Shown here one piece after another: positions 1 to 7,813 of a stretch of 21,175 nucleotides of DNA (positions are counted from its first letter, which is position 1; each line of letters starts with the position of its first letter). This DNA is from JBOFDK01 sp051650305 (GTDB lineage Bacteria; Bacillota; Clostridia; Lachnospirales; Cellulosilyticaceae): the NCBI GenBank assembly GCA_051650305.1, contig JBOFIT010000194.1:1-21175 (forward strand). Reading direction: 5' to 3'. The translations under genes and the position numbers were made by a program. The notes under the pieces are model-generated. The model saw only the letters and a list, made by a program, of their open reading frames with translations. It was not told the DNA's origin and did no database searches.

Positions 1-19
1 TGAAACAAAGGGGGATTAT

Positions 20-259
20 ATGTTTACAAACAAGGTGCATAAAGCCATCGACTTACAAATCAATGACTTGAAGCTCTATCTGGAGAATAACTACAAGGAT
101 TTAGCCATCGATGCGTTACGAGAGAGTATCGCACTGGTGGAGTCTTGCTATGAAGAGGGGAAGCTTAAGGAGAGAGGCTATAAGAAGTATAAGAAAATAC
201 TAGATGACTATACACTGAATATGAAGGATTATAATCACCAACAATTTTATAGATCGTAA
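20..259 (+). CDS. Small charged hypothetical protein (79 aa)
   Basis: I do not recognise this protein. It is rich in Lys, Glu, Tyr and Leu, has no signal peptide or membrane segment, and reads as two or three amphipathic helices, suggesting a small soluble cytoplasmic helical protein. The start is well supported: AAGGGGG lies just upstream of the ATG at 20. It ends 25 bp before the CdaR-type regulator with no terminator between, so the two may share a transcript, but nothing else ties them functionally. It could also be the last gene of an operon that begins outside the window. No function is assigned. Confidence 0.7.
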   Translation: MFTNKVHKAIDLQINDLKLYLENNYKDLAIDALRESIALVESCYEEGKLKERGYKKYKKILDDYTLNMKDYNHQQFYRS

Positions 260-284
260 GGACATTCGTATACTGGGGGGACGT

Positions 285-1442
285 ATGGGCATGAGATTAT
301 CGAAACATAGTGCATTGCAGATTGTAAAGGAGATTAGTGAGCTTATATCACAGCATGTCAATATCATGGATGAGAAGGGGTACATCATTGCCAGTACGGA
401 TGCGATGCGTATAGGAACTTTTCATGAGGGTGCGAAGAAGGTTATCGACCAGGAGCTTGAGTTACTGATTATTGAGGAGGAAGCGGACTATATAGGCGCT
501 AAGGCGGGTATCAATTTACCTCTTGTTGTGGATGGGGGCATTATAGGTGTCATCGGCATCACAGGCGAGCGGCAGCAAGTGGAGTTGTATGGTCAGATTA
601 TTAGGAAGATGACGGAGATACTGGTGGTGGATGCGTGTCGTAAAGCGGAGAAGTTCAGCGTAGAAAAGCGTCGGACAAGGTACATAGAGGAATGGGTGCT
701 AGACAGTAGTAAAGCACAGCATCAAGGCTTTGTGGATAGAGGCTTAGAATTGGGGATCGATATTACATTGCCAAGGCGTATCTTGGTGATGAAACCTCTA
801 GAGGATGCGATGGGGAAGCAGTCTGGGGAAGAGACGCTATGCTGGGATCACATCGAGCGGCGTATTCAGAAGCACTTAGGCGTAGATGATGGGACCAATC
901 TTTTGATAACTCATAATACAAAGATGATAGGCATTGTAAGGTCACGAACCAATACAGAGATGGTGCAATTAGGTGAAGACATACAGGCTATAGTAGAAGA
1001 ACTTGGCGGTATCCAATTAAGCATAGGCATCGATAAGGATCAGAGGGATTATACCTTGATGCATCAAGCGTATGCTTGTGGGAAGAAGGCACTTATAGCA
1101 GCAAGTATGGATTGGCATCAGAACATTACCTTGTATGAAGAAGTGACTTTAGAGCTTTTTATTAATGAGGTGCCAAGGGCCATTAAAGAGGAGTTCGTGG
1201 AGAAGGTCTTTGGGAAGATCAGTGAGAGTAAACGCGAAGAGATGATCAATGTGATAGAGGCTTTGGTCGCCTGCGATGGGTCTATCAATCTGGCATCGGA
1301 AGTGTTGTATATGCATAAAAATACGTTGCAGTACAAGATGAATCGTATGTGTGAGAAGACAGGGTATGACCCTAGAAAATTAAAAGATATACCTATCGTC
1401 TATATAGGTATGCTTTTTTACAAGGATTTAAAAAGTTCATAA
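285..1442 (+). CDS. cdaR: CdaR-family sugar-diacid regulator
   Basis: This is a transcriptional activator of the CdaR (SdaR) family, whose members respond to glycerate or sugar diacids and switch on uptake and catabolic genes. Residues 1 to about 130 form the sugar-diacid recognition domain, with the typical stretches NIMDEKGYIIAS, RIGTFHEGA and GINLPLVVDGGIIGVIGITG. The middle is a GGDEF-like/PucR linker region. The C-terminal 60 residues are the PucR-type helix-turn-helix (LASEVLYMHKNTLQYKMNRM). Length (385 aa) is normal. The start is slightly uncertain: GGGGGG at 275-280 is 4 bp from the ATG at 285 and 10 bp from the in-frame ATG at 291, and the latter gives the more usual family N-terminus. 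It is followed by its own terminator, then by gntP and the glycerate kinase gene, its probable targets. Confidence 0.9.
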   Translation: MGMRLSKHSALQIVKEISELISQHVNIMDEKGYIIASTDAMRIGTFHEGAKKVIDQELELLIIEEEADYIGAKAGINLPLVVDGGIIGVIGITGERQQVELYGQIIRKMTEILVVDACRKAEKFSVEKRRTRYIEEWVLDSSKAQHQGFVDRGLELGIDITLPRRILVMKPLEDAMGKQSGEETLCWDHIERRIQKHLGVDDGTNLLITHNTKMIGIVRSRTNTEMVQLGEDIQAIVEELGGIQLSIGIDKDQRDYTLMHQAYACGKKALIAASMDWHQNITLYEEVTLELFINEVPRAIKEEFVEKVFGKISESKREEMINVIEALVACDGSINLASEVLYMHKNTLQYKMNRMCEKTGYDPRKLKDIPIVYIGMLFYKDLKSS

Positions 1443-1444
1443 AG

Positions 1445-1492
1445 AAACCCGAGTAAACTATGGTACAAGTAACAGAGTTTGCTCGGGTTTTT
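1445..1492 (+). terminator. Intrinsic terminator of the cdaR-type gene
   Basis: A 15-bp stem (AAACCCGAGTAAACT at 1445-1459 with AGTTTGCTCGGGTTT at 1476-1490, one G-T wobble) has a 16-nt loop and is followed by a T run to 1492. It begins immediately after the regulator stop codon and separates the regulator transcript from gntP. Confidence 0.9.
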
Positions 1493-1569
1493 CTGTGTTG
1501 GATAACATATACAGAAAATGATAAACATAATATAATTATATATACAATTTAAACAAAGGGGGAAGTAAT

Positions 1570-2949
1570 ATGTCAGGTATGACGCTGATGGTTACATTTG
1601 TTATTGCAGTTATTGTTATGATTTTTGCTATTTCTAAGTTTAAGGTACATCCATTCCTTGCGATTATGGGTGTGGCACTTCTACTTGGACTTGTGGCGGG
1701 GATTCCACTTGAGGAATTACCAAAGACCATAGGCTCAGGTTTTAGTGGTATTTTCACAAGTATAGGTATCGTTATTATTTTAGGGGCATTAATCGGTATG
1801 ATCTTGGAGAAGACGGGAGCAGCCGTTAAGCTTGCGGATATGGTTGTAAAAGTTGTAGGTAAGAAGCGCCCAGAGCTTGCCATTCTCATTATGGGATGGG
1901 TCGTATCTATCCCTGTATTTTGTGATAGTGGTTTTGTTATTTTAGACCCTATTCGTAAGGCTATGAGAAAGCGTACACAGACTTCAAGTGTAGCGATGAC
2001 CGTAGCACTTGCAGCAGGGCTTTATGTATCACATGTATTTATACCACCTACACCAGGACCTATTGCAGCAGCTGGTTCAGTAGGCATCGGGAATAACCTA
2101 CTCCTTGTTATTGGACTTGGTGTACTTGTATCTATTCCAGCACTTATAGCAGCGTATTGCTACGCGAAGTACATAGGAAAGAAAATCAAAACCACAGAAG
2201 ACAAAGAAGATGATCAAGTGGTTGTGAAAACATATGAACAATTAGTAGCAGAGTTTGGTAAGTTACCTAACGGCTTTATGGCGATTGCACCGATTCTTAT
2301 GCCTATCGTACTGATGACACTAGGTTCATTAGCATCTGTACTTAAGTTTGAAGGCATGGCAATGAGTGTTTGCGGATTCTTAGGTAATCCACTGATCGCC
2401 CTTACAGTAGGCCTTATCTTTGCAGTAATGCTTTTAGCGATGAGTAAGAAGATGGATGACTTTAATGCCCTTACCACAGAGACATTGAAGGTAGTAGGCC
2501 CTATTCTTTTTGTAACAGCAGCAGGTGGCGTACTTGGAAAAGTCATTACAACAGCAGGTTTTGTAGAGTATATCAAAGAAAATGCGACTTTCTTATCTTC
2601 AGTAGGCATCTTCTTCCCATTCCTCATTGCAGCAATCTTAAAGACAGCACAAGGTTCATCCACAGTAGCCATCACTACGACAGCCGCTATTATGGGATCT
2701 TTTGCAGAGTCAGGCACGATGATGGCAGCACTTGGGCTTACATCACCCGTAGCAGCAGCCCTTACCGTTATGGCCATTGGGGCAGGTGCGATGACCGTAT
2801 CGCATGCCAATGATAGTTACTTCTGGGTAGTCACAAACTTTGGTGGCATGAAGCCAGAAGAAGGGTATAAGACACAGACTATGACCACCCTTATTATGGG
2901 TGTGGTATCCATACTCTTTATTTTCTTATTGTCATTGGTACTTATTTAG
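1570..2949 (+). CDS. GntP-family gluconate/glycerate:H+ symporter
   Basis: This is an inner-membrane permease of the gluconate:H+ symporter (GntP) family. It is almost entirely hydrophobic, with about 12 predicted membrane segments and the usual length (459 aa). Family hallmarks visible are the segment SIPVFCDSGFVILDP around residues 115-130, the HVFIPPTPGPIAAAG stretch near 155-170, and the glycine-rich ending around GAGAMTVSHANDSYFW. AAAGGGGGAAG at 1556-1566 fixes the ATG. It is followed after about 43 bp, with no terminator, by a glycerate kinase gene, and preceded by a CdaR-type regulator. That context favours glycerate as substrate, although GntP members also carry gluconate, fructuronate and related acids, and the substrate cannot be read from sequence. 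Confidence 0.92.
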   Translation: MSGMTLMVTFVIAVIVMIFAISKFKVHPFLAIMGVALLLGLVAGIPLEELPKTIGSGFSGIFTSIGIVIILGALIGMILEKTGAAVKLADMVVKVVGKKRPELAILIMGWVVSIPVFCDSGFVILDPIRKAMRKRTQTSSVAMTVALAAGLYVSHVFIPPTPGPIAAAGSVGIGNNLLLVIGLGVLVSIPALIAAYCYAKYIGKKIKTTEDKEDDQVVVKTYEQLVAEFGKLPNGFMAIAPILMPIVLMTLGSLASVLKFEGMAMSVCGFLGNPLIALTVGLIFAVMLLAMSKKMDDFNALTTETLKVVGPILFVTAAGGVLGKVITTAGFVEYIKENATFLSSVGIFFPFLIAAILKTAQGSSTVAITTTAAIMGSFAESGTMMAALGLTSPVAAALTVMAIGAGAMTVSHANDSYFWVVTNFGGMKPEEGYKTQTMTTLIMGVVSILFIFLLSLVLI

Positions 2950-2992
2950 CGCGAAGAAGAAAGACCATTATAGAAACTAGCAGGTGATGCAT

Positions 2993-4123
2993 ATGAGAAA
3001 AATAATACTTATTCCAGACTCTTTTAAAGGGACCATGAGCTCTAGTGAGATTTGCGAGATTATGGAACAAACGATACACAAGCATAATCCGACTGTAGAG
3101 ATAGAGAGCATTCCAGTGGCAGACGGTGGTGAAGGGAGTGTAGATTCCTTTCTTCAAGCAGTGGGAGGAACGAAGATTAGGTGCCAAGTAAAAGGTCCGT
3201 TCTTTGAGGAGATGGAAGCTTTTTATGGCAGGATTGAAGAAGATACAGCAGTTATTGAAATGGCAGCATGCAGTGGCCTGCCTCTTGTAGAGGGGCATGC
3301 GAATCCACTACTTACGACCACTTATGGTGTGGGGCAGTTGATGCTTCATGCCATAGAAGGTGGGGCGAAGAAGCTCATCGTCGGATTAGGCGGTAGCTGT
3401 ACCAATGATGGTGGCACAGGTGCCGCAGCAGCTTTAGGTGTGAAGTTTTATAATGAAGCAGGCGAAAGCTTCGTACCTACGGGAGGCACCTTAAAGGACA
3501 TCATAAGAATAGATACCTCTTCATGTACGGAAAGATTAAAAGATATAGAAATCATCACCATGTGCGACATTGATAACCCCCTATACGGCACCCACGGTGC
3601 AGCCTATGTATTTGCCCCACAAAAAGGTGCGGATGCAGAAATGGTGGCGTTACTGGACCAAGGGCTTCGGTCTTTGGCGAAGGTCGTGGAGAATGTAAGT
3701 GGGCATGATTTTGCAACGATGGCAGGAGCAGGTGCTGCAGGTGGCATGGGATTTGGTATGGTAGCATTCCTAAACTCGACTTTGCAAATGGGCATCGAAA
3801 CGGTGCTAGATGTGGTACAATTCGAGACGTTGCTAGAAGGCTGTGACCTGGTGCTCACAGGTGAAGGCCGCATCGACCATCAGAGCTTGAGTGGCAAGGT
3901 GGTCATGGGTGTAGCTAGAAGGGCGAAGCAAAAAGGCGTACCAACAATCGTCGTGGTAGGTGCTATCGGAGAAGGGATAGAGCCGATCTACGACATGGGT
4001 GTGCAAGCAATCTTTAGCATTAATAAAGCCCCCATACCTTTTGAAGAAGCAAGGCATAAGTCACATGACAATATGCGCTTTACCATAGACAACTTGATGC
4101 GAACGCTTCAAATAGGAAGATAG
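2993..4123 (+). CDS. glxK: Glycerate kinase (GlxK/GarK family)
   Basis: This is an ATP-dependent glycerate kinase of the GlxK/GarK family (376 aa), phosphorylating D-glycerate, usually to 2-phosphoglycerate in this family, and so feeding lower glycolysis. Motifs seen in order are DSFKGTMSS at the N-terminus, PVADGGEGSVDSF, GLGGSCTNDGGTGAAAALG, GAGAAGGMGFGMVAF and LTGEGRIDHQSLSGKV. I place the start at the ATG at 2993 (MRKIILIPDSFKG), the canonical family N-terminus. The in-frame GTG at 2984 and ATG at 2987 would overlap the AGGTG ribosome site. It is co-oriented with gntP, 43 bp upstream, and closed by a terminator, so the pair forms an uptake-plus-kinase operon likely controlled by the upstream CdaR-type regulator. 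Confidence 0.95.
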   Translation: MRKIILIPDSFKGTMSSSEICEIMEQTIHKHNPTVEIESIPVADGGEGSVDSFLQAVGGTKIRCQVKGPFFEEMEAFYGRIEEDTAVIEMAACSGLPLVEGHANPLLTTTYGVGQLMLHAIEGGAKKLIVGLGGSCTNDGGTGAAAALGVKFYNEAGESFVPTGGTLKDIIRIDTSSCTERLKDIEIITMCDIDNPLYGTHGAAYVFAPQKGADAEMVALLDQGLRSLAKVVENVSGHDFATMAGAGAAGGMGFGMVAFLNSTLQMGIETVLDVVQFETLLEGCDLVLTGEGRIDHQSLSGKVVMGVARRAKQKGVPTIVVVGAIGEGIEPIYDMGVQAIFSINKAPIPFEEARHKSHDNMRFTIDNLMRTLQIGR

Positions 4124-4140
4124 AAAACGTTTTTAAACGA

Positions 4141-4178
4141 ACACACATGGGAAAATCCAACGCCCCATGTGTGTTTTT
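4141..4178 (+). terminator. Intrinsic terminator after glycerate kinase
   Basis: An 11-bp perfect stem, ACACACATGGG (4141-4151) with CCCATGTGTGT (4164-4174), has a 12-nt loop and is followed by TTTTT and, one base later, TTTT. It lies 18 bp after the glycerate kinase stop codon. Confidence 0.92.
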
Positions 4179-4179
4179 G

Positions 4180-4208
4180 TTTTAAAAGGAAGCAAGCGGG
4201 ACTATAAT
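4180..4208 (+). promoter_or_regulatory. Possible promoter overlapping the start of the isoprenoid synthase gene
   Basis: A perfect TATAAT (4203-4208) lies 17 bp downstream of a poor -35 candidate TTTTAA (4180-4185), directly after the glxK terminator. The -10 box overlaps the first in-frame ATG (4207), so if the promoter is real, translation must begin further downstream. The -35 matches consensus weakly, so this is a candidate only. Confidence 0.35.
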
Positions 4209-6651
4209 GAAAAGAGATCATATGCGAGTGCAAGAAATCAAATGGGGAGTAAGGGTTGTGGAGTCTATGGATGAGGAATTAGTGAGAAATAGAGAAGCGA
4301 GCTATCATAAGGCGGAGCAGAAGGGTGCTTATTATTTTGAGGCGCTTTATAAAGAAGTGATAAATGGGAGTTATGTACAGACGTTAACAGATGAGTTGGA
4401 GAGCTGGGGAAGGCAGCATACTAGGTCTGGGATGAGTGCGTTTTTTTTGAAGTATTGGCGGCATCAGCCTGATGCTAGTGAATACCATGAATATATCAAG
4501 TGGATGGATCGCACGGGGCAACTAGAGAGTTATCTAGAGCGGAGTATTGCGTATATCTTTATGAGAGACTTAGGTAAAGACTTGGGAGATGCAGACACAA
4601 GGAAGCGGATCAGACATGTGGTGGACGATCTTATCGTTACATTAAGAGACGGCACAGTTCAAAAAGGCAAGACTGAGAAGACGTATTTTGATAGGCGTAA
4701 GCTTTATAGAAAAGCACAAGAAGAGGGGATAGAATCGACGCTGATTTGGCTTATGGAGAAGCTTGGTAGGGTGTCTGAAAATATACCAGAGGAGATGGAT
4801 AAGGAACATGCTGAGAGAAAGCTTATAAAGATTATTATAGGCGTAGTGTTGCATGAAATGGAGGAGATGGAAGAAAGCATCAGTCCTAGTGTAAGGAAAG
4901 AGAAGCTTGAAAGAGCTATTCGTCTAGGCTATGCCTATGGTCTTACCTATCCTTTTATAGATGATTTGTTAGATGCGAAGATTTTATCAGAGGAGGAAGA
5001 GGAAAGGTACACGACCTTGATTCGAGAATCCATCGTGACAGGCAAGGTGCCAGCATTAGGGCTATGGAATGGACCGAATAAAGTGCTGATGACATATATT
5101 CATGACGAATTAAAAGGTGCCTTTGAGTACATACAAAGTAATCAGAAGCCAGATACCATCCAGACTTTTTTTGAACAATCTTATGTATTCTTCAATGCAC
5201 AGGAAGTAGATAGGCATAAAAGTTTAGACAATCCGCTATATACCAATGAGGCTATCTATATCCCAGTTATTTTAAAAGCTGCATCTTCTAGGCTGATTGT
5301 CCGGTCTGTTATTGGTGCCACCAAGGACAGTGGATTTGATAGTCGGACATTTTATTATGGTATTTATAATCAGCTGGCAGACGACTTTGCCGATATGTTT
5401 GATGATTGGGAGGCAGGGGTACAAACGCCTTATACATATTACAGGAAATATCACAAGGAGCGGAAAGACTTAATCAATCCCTTTGCCCTTTATTGGGCAG
5501 TGATTTCAAACTTGATTCATAATGTGTATCATTCAGATAGGAAGACTTGCGATATCATTTTGAGCCGCGCTATTAATGGGCTCAAAAGATTCAAAGAGCG
5601 TATGGGGAGTGTCAAATATAAGGAAATAATGGACTTACTGGCTACAGGAGATAGAGCGTTTGATCAGCGTATCCAACACTTGGTAGAAAAGGCAGAACAA
5701 GTGGCGTTTTTTGATAAATTAGCGAGAGACCAGATGCTTAAGAACTTGAAAGAGCAACGACGTGAACAGGCACATTTTGTGGATCAGGTAGAAACGGTGA
5801 GGCAGCAGATTAATAAGGTGCTGAAGATTACAGAGGTAGGAGATATGGGGACGTCGGAATCCTCTATCATTCAGGCTGCTAACTATAGTGTAGAAGGTGC
5901 AGGTAAGCGACTAAGGCCAATCCTGACTTGGGTGATGGGGGTAGACGTCTATGGGCTAAGTGAAGAAGCAGTCATCCCACTACTAAGATCCATGGAATAC
6001 ATGCACACAGCTTCTTTGATTTTTGATGACTTACCTTCTCAAGACAATGCGCCTACACGTAGGGGAAGACCTACATTACACCAAGTTTATAATACAGCTA
6101 CAGCAGAATTGACAGGACTTTTCCTGACCCAAAAAGCAATCGAAGAGCAAACCCATTTGAAGGGGTTCGACCCTCGTAGTGTGCTGAAGCTTATTCGTTA
6201 TTGTACACAAGTGACAGAACAAATGTGTAAGGGACAGATTATGGACTTGGAAGCTAAGGACAAAGCGTTGACCATACAACAATTAAATCAAATGTGTTTT
6301 TATAAAACAGGCATTGCTTTTGAGGTAGCACTTCTTCTGCCAGCACTTCTGGCGGAGGCACAGGAGTCGGAGATAGAGGAGCTTAAGCAGTTTGCTTATC
6401 ATGCAGGGATTGCTTTCCAAATCAAAGATGACTTACTTGATGTAGAAGGGGATACGATGCAGATGGGGAAAGAAACGGGAAAAGATGTAGTCAATAATCG
6501 GACGACTTTTGTAACGGTACTGGGTAGAGAAGACGCAAAGAAACAAATGTGGGAGCATTACTCCTTAGCAGGAGAAGCTTTGGAGCGTATAGGCTTGCCA
6601 ACAAAATTTATGCATTATTTACTGGATTATATAATCAATAGGAACCATTAG
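4207..6651 (+). CDS. Double-domain isoprenoid synthase: divergent class I domain fused to polyprenyl diphosphate synthase
   Basis: At 814 aa this is more than twice the usual 300-350 aa of a polyprenyl diphosphate synthase. Residues from about 545 to 814 are a trans-prenyltransferase domain: GKRLRP at 566-571, first aspartate-rich motif DDLPSQD (D607, D608) followed by RRGRPT, and second motif DDLLD (D741, D742, D745) followed by GKETGKD. It should join isopentenyl diphosphate to an allylic diphosphate; the first motif is of the short-chain (C15-C20) type. The N-terminal part has FIDDLLD at 250-256 and ADDFAD at 391-396, the latter in the same Gly-to-Asp register as the C-terminal second motif, suggesting a second divergent isoprenoid-synthase fold. 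A charged helical linker covers about 500-545. The start is uncertain: the ATG at 4207 lacks a close ribosome site and overlaps TATAAT, while GTG at 4258 has GGGGAG 8 bp upstream. No other isoprenoid gene is adjacent. Confidence 0.85.
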   Translation: MKRDHMRVQEIKWGVRVVESMDEELVRNREASYHKAEQKGAYYFEALYKEVINGSYVQTLTDELESWGRQHTRSGMSAFFLKYWRHQPDASEYHEYIKWMDRTGQLESYLERSIAYIFMRDLGKDLGDADTRKRIRHVVDDLIVTLRDGTVQKGKTEKTYFDRRKLYRKAQEEGIESTLIWLMEKLGRVSENIPEEMDKEHAERKLIKIIIGVVLHEMEEMEESISPSVRKEKLERAIRLGYAYGLTYPFIDDLLDAKILSEEEEERYTTLIRESIVTGKVPALGLWNGPNKVLMTYIHDELKGAFEYIQSNQKPDTIQTFFEQSYVFFNAQEVDRHKSLDNPLYTNEAIYIPVILKAASSRLIVRSVIGATKDSGFDSRTFYYGIYNQLADDFADMFDDWEAGVQTPYTYYRKYHKERKDLINPFALYWAVISNLIHNVYHSDRKTCDIILSRAINGLKRFKERMGSVKYKEIMDLLATGDRAFDQRIQHLVEKAEQVAFFDKLARDQMLKNLKEQRREQAHFVDQVETVRQQINKVLKITEVGDMGTSESSIIQAANYSVEGAGKRLRPILTWVMGVDVYGLSEEAVIPLLRSMEYMHTASLIFDDLPSQDNAPTRRGRPTLHQVYNTATAELTGLFLTQKAIEEQTHLKGFDPRSVLKLIRYCTQVTEQMCKGQIMDLEAKDKALTIQQLNQMCFYKTGIAFEVALLLPALLAEAQESEIEELKQFAYHAGIAFQIKDDLLDVEGDTMQMGKETGKDVVNNRTTFVTVLGREDAKKQMWEHYSLAGEALERIGLPTKFMHYLLDYIINRNH

Positions 6652-6666
6652 ATAGGGTGGTGTTGT

Positions 6667-6696
6667 TTTACAAAGGGGCTAGGGTAGGGGTATAAT
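6667..6696 (+). promoter_or_regulatory. Promoter of the AEC transporter gene
   Basis: TTTACA (6667-6672) and a perfect TATAAT (6691-6696) are separated by 18 bp. Transcription would begin near 6703, and the ribosome site AGGGG (6712-6716) lies 8 bp before the ATG at 6725. Confidence 0.7.
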
Positions 6697-6724
6697 GAGA
6701 TAAAAAACAGTAGGGGCGTACATA

Positions 6725-7669
6725 ATGGAGAACTTAATTTTTAGCTTAAATGCGACGATACCCATTTTCTTGATGATGGTGGTAGGGTACTTTCTAAGAC
6801 GATGGGGGATGTTTGATGAAGTGTTTGCTGATAAGGTAAATGCTTTTGTCTTTAAGGTGGCACTACCTGTATTGGTATTTAAAGAGCTTGCTACGGCTAA
6901 TTTTTATGAATTGTGGGATACAAAGTTTGTGGTATTTTGTTTTGTAGCATCGTTACTGAGCATTCTGTTATCGGTAGGTGTGGCAAAGCTTATGAAGAAT
7001 AAGGCGATTCAGGCAGAGTTTGCGCAAGCGGCCTATAGAAGCAGTGCAGCCCTTTTAGGCTGTGCTTTTGTGGAGAATATCTATGGGAAGGCAGGTCCTG
7101 CGTCTCTTATGATTATCGGCTCTGTGCCACTGTATAATGTGGCGGCAGTCATTATTCTTAATCGTATGAAGCCCGAGGGTGGCGAATTGACACCGAAGGT
7201 GATGAAGGATACGTTGATACAGGTGGTGACTAATCCTATTATTCTAGGGATAGGCATAGGCTTTCTGTGGTCTGTACTACGGTTGCCACAGCCTGAGATT
7301 ATGCAGAAGACCGTAGGAAATATCGCGAACTTAGCGACGCCACTAGGTCTGATGGCTCTAGGGAGTACCTTTGACTTTTCCAAGACAAAGGAAAGCGTGG
7401 GGCCAAGTGTGGTGTGCTCGGTATTTAAGTTGCTGGTCTTTGTAGTCATCTTTATCCCAATCGCTGTGAGTCTTGGATTTAGGGAGGATAAGTTGGTTGC
7501 TTTACTGGTACTACTAGGTGGTGCTACGACTATTTCTAGCTTTGTCATGGCGAGGAATCTAGGGCATGAGGGGACACTTACTTCAAGTGTGGTGGCGTTG
7601 ACCACGCTTGGAAGTGCTTTTACCTTAAGTGGGGCGCTATTTGTTTTACGCAGTTTAGGATGGATTTAA
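6725..7669 (+). CDS. AEC-family (auxin efflux carrier-like) transporter
   Basis: This is an inner-membrane carrier of the AEC family (314 aa, the usual size), with about 10 hydrophobic segments arranged as two inverted halves. The first segment (PIFLMMVVGYFLRRWG), the FVFKVALPVLVF stretch near residue 40, the NIANLATPLGLMALG stretch near 205-220 and the late glycine/threonine-rich LLGGATTISSFVMARN are typical. Bacterial members move malate, other carboxylates or unknown small anions; the substrate cannot be read here. The gene has its own promoter and terminator, so it is probably monocistronic and not functionally tied to the isoprenoid synthase upstream. Confidence 0.88.
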   Translation: MENLIFSLNATIPIFLMMVVGYFLRRWGMFDEVFADKVNAFVFKVALPVLVFKELATANFYELWDTKFVVFCFVASLLSILLSVGVAKLMKNKAIQAEFAQAAYRSSAALLGCAFVENIYGKAGPASLMIIGSVPLYNVAAVIILNRMKPEGGELTPKVMKDTLIQVVTNPIILGIGIGFLWSVLRLPQPEIMQKTVGNIANLATPLGLMALGSTFDFSKTKESVGPSVVCSVFKLLVFVVIFIPIAVSLGFREDKLVALLVLLGGATTISSFVMARNLGHEGTLTSSVVALTTLGSAFTLSGALFVLRSLGWI

Positions 7670-7676
7670 AGGGTAG

Positions 7677-7721
7677 AAAGGTCATAGTCGGTGAGATTAC
7701 TCACAGGCTATGACCTTTTTT
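7677..7721 (+). terminator. Intrinsic terminator of the AEC transporter gene
   Basis: An 11-bp stem, AAAGGTCATAG (7677-7687) with CTATGACCTTT (7708-7718), carries an inner GTGA/TCAC helix (7691-7694 with 7701-7704) and ends in TTTTTT (7716-7721). Confidence 0.92.
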
Positions 7722-7813
7722 GTGGATAAAAAATAAAAAACAAATAAAAAAGTTGAAAAATATTTAAAATAATATAAAATTATAAATAATAACAGGTAAA
7801 GGGGGAAGCGGAA

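Noticed and set aside
1496..1507. TGTT-GGAT-AACA as a CdaR operator upstream of gntP
   Set aside because: The arms are only 4 bp and overlap the downstream side of the terminator; such short dyads are common by chance.
2214..2810. Long minus-strand open frame (198 codons) inside gntP
   Set aside because: It lies wholly within a well-supported permease gene, has Pro/Ala/Thr-rich composition typical of antisense translation, and matches no family I know.
7081..7605. Minus-strand open frame (174 codons) inside the AEC carrier gene
   Set aside because: It is a shadow of a well-supported gene, with no start signal or recognisable domain.
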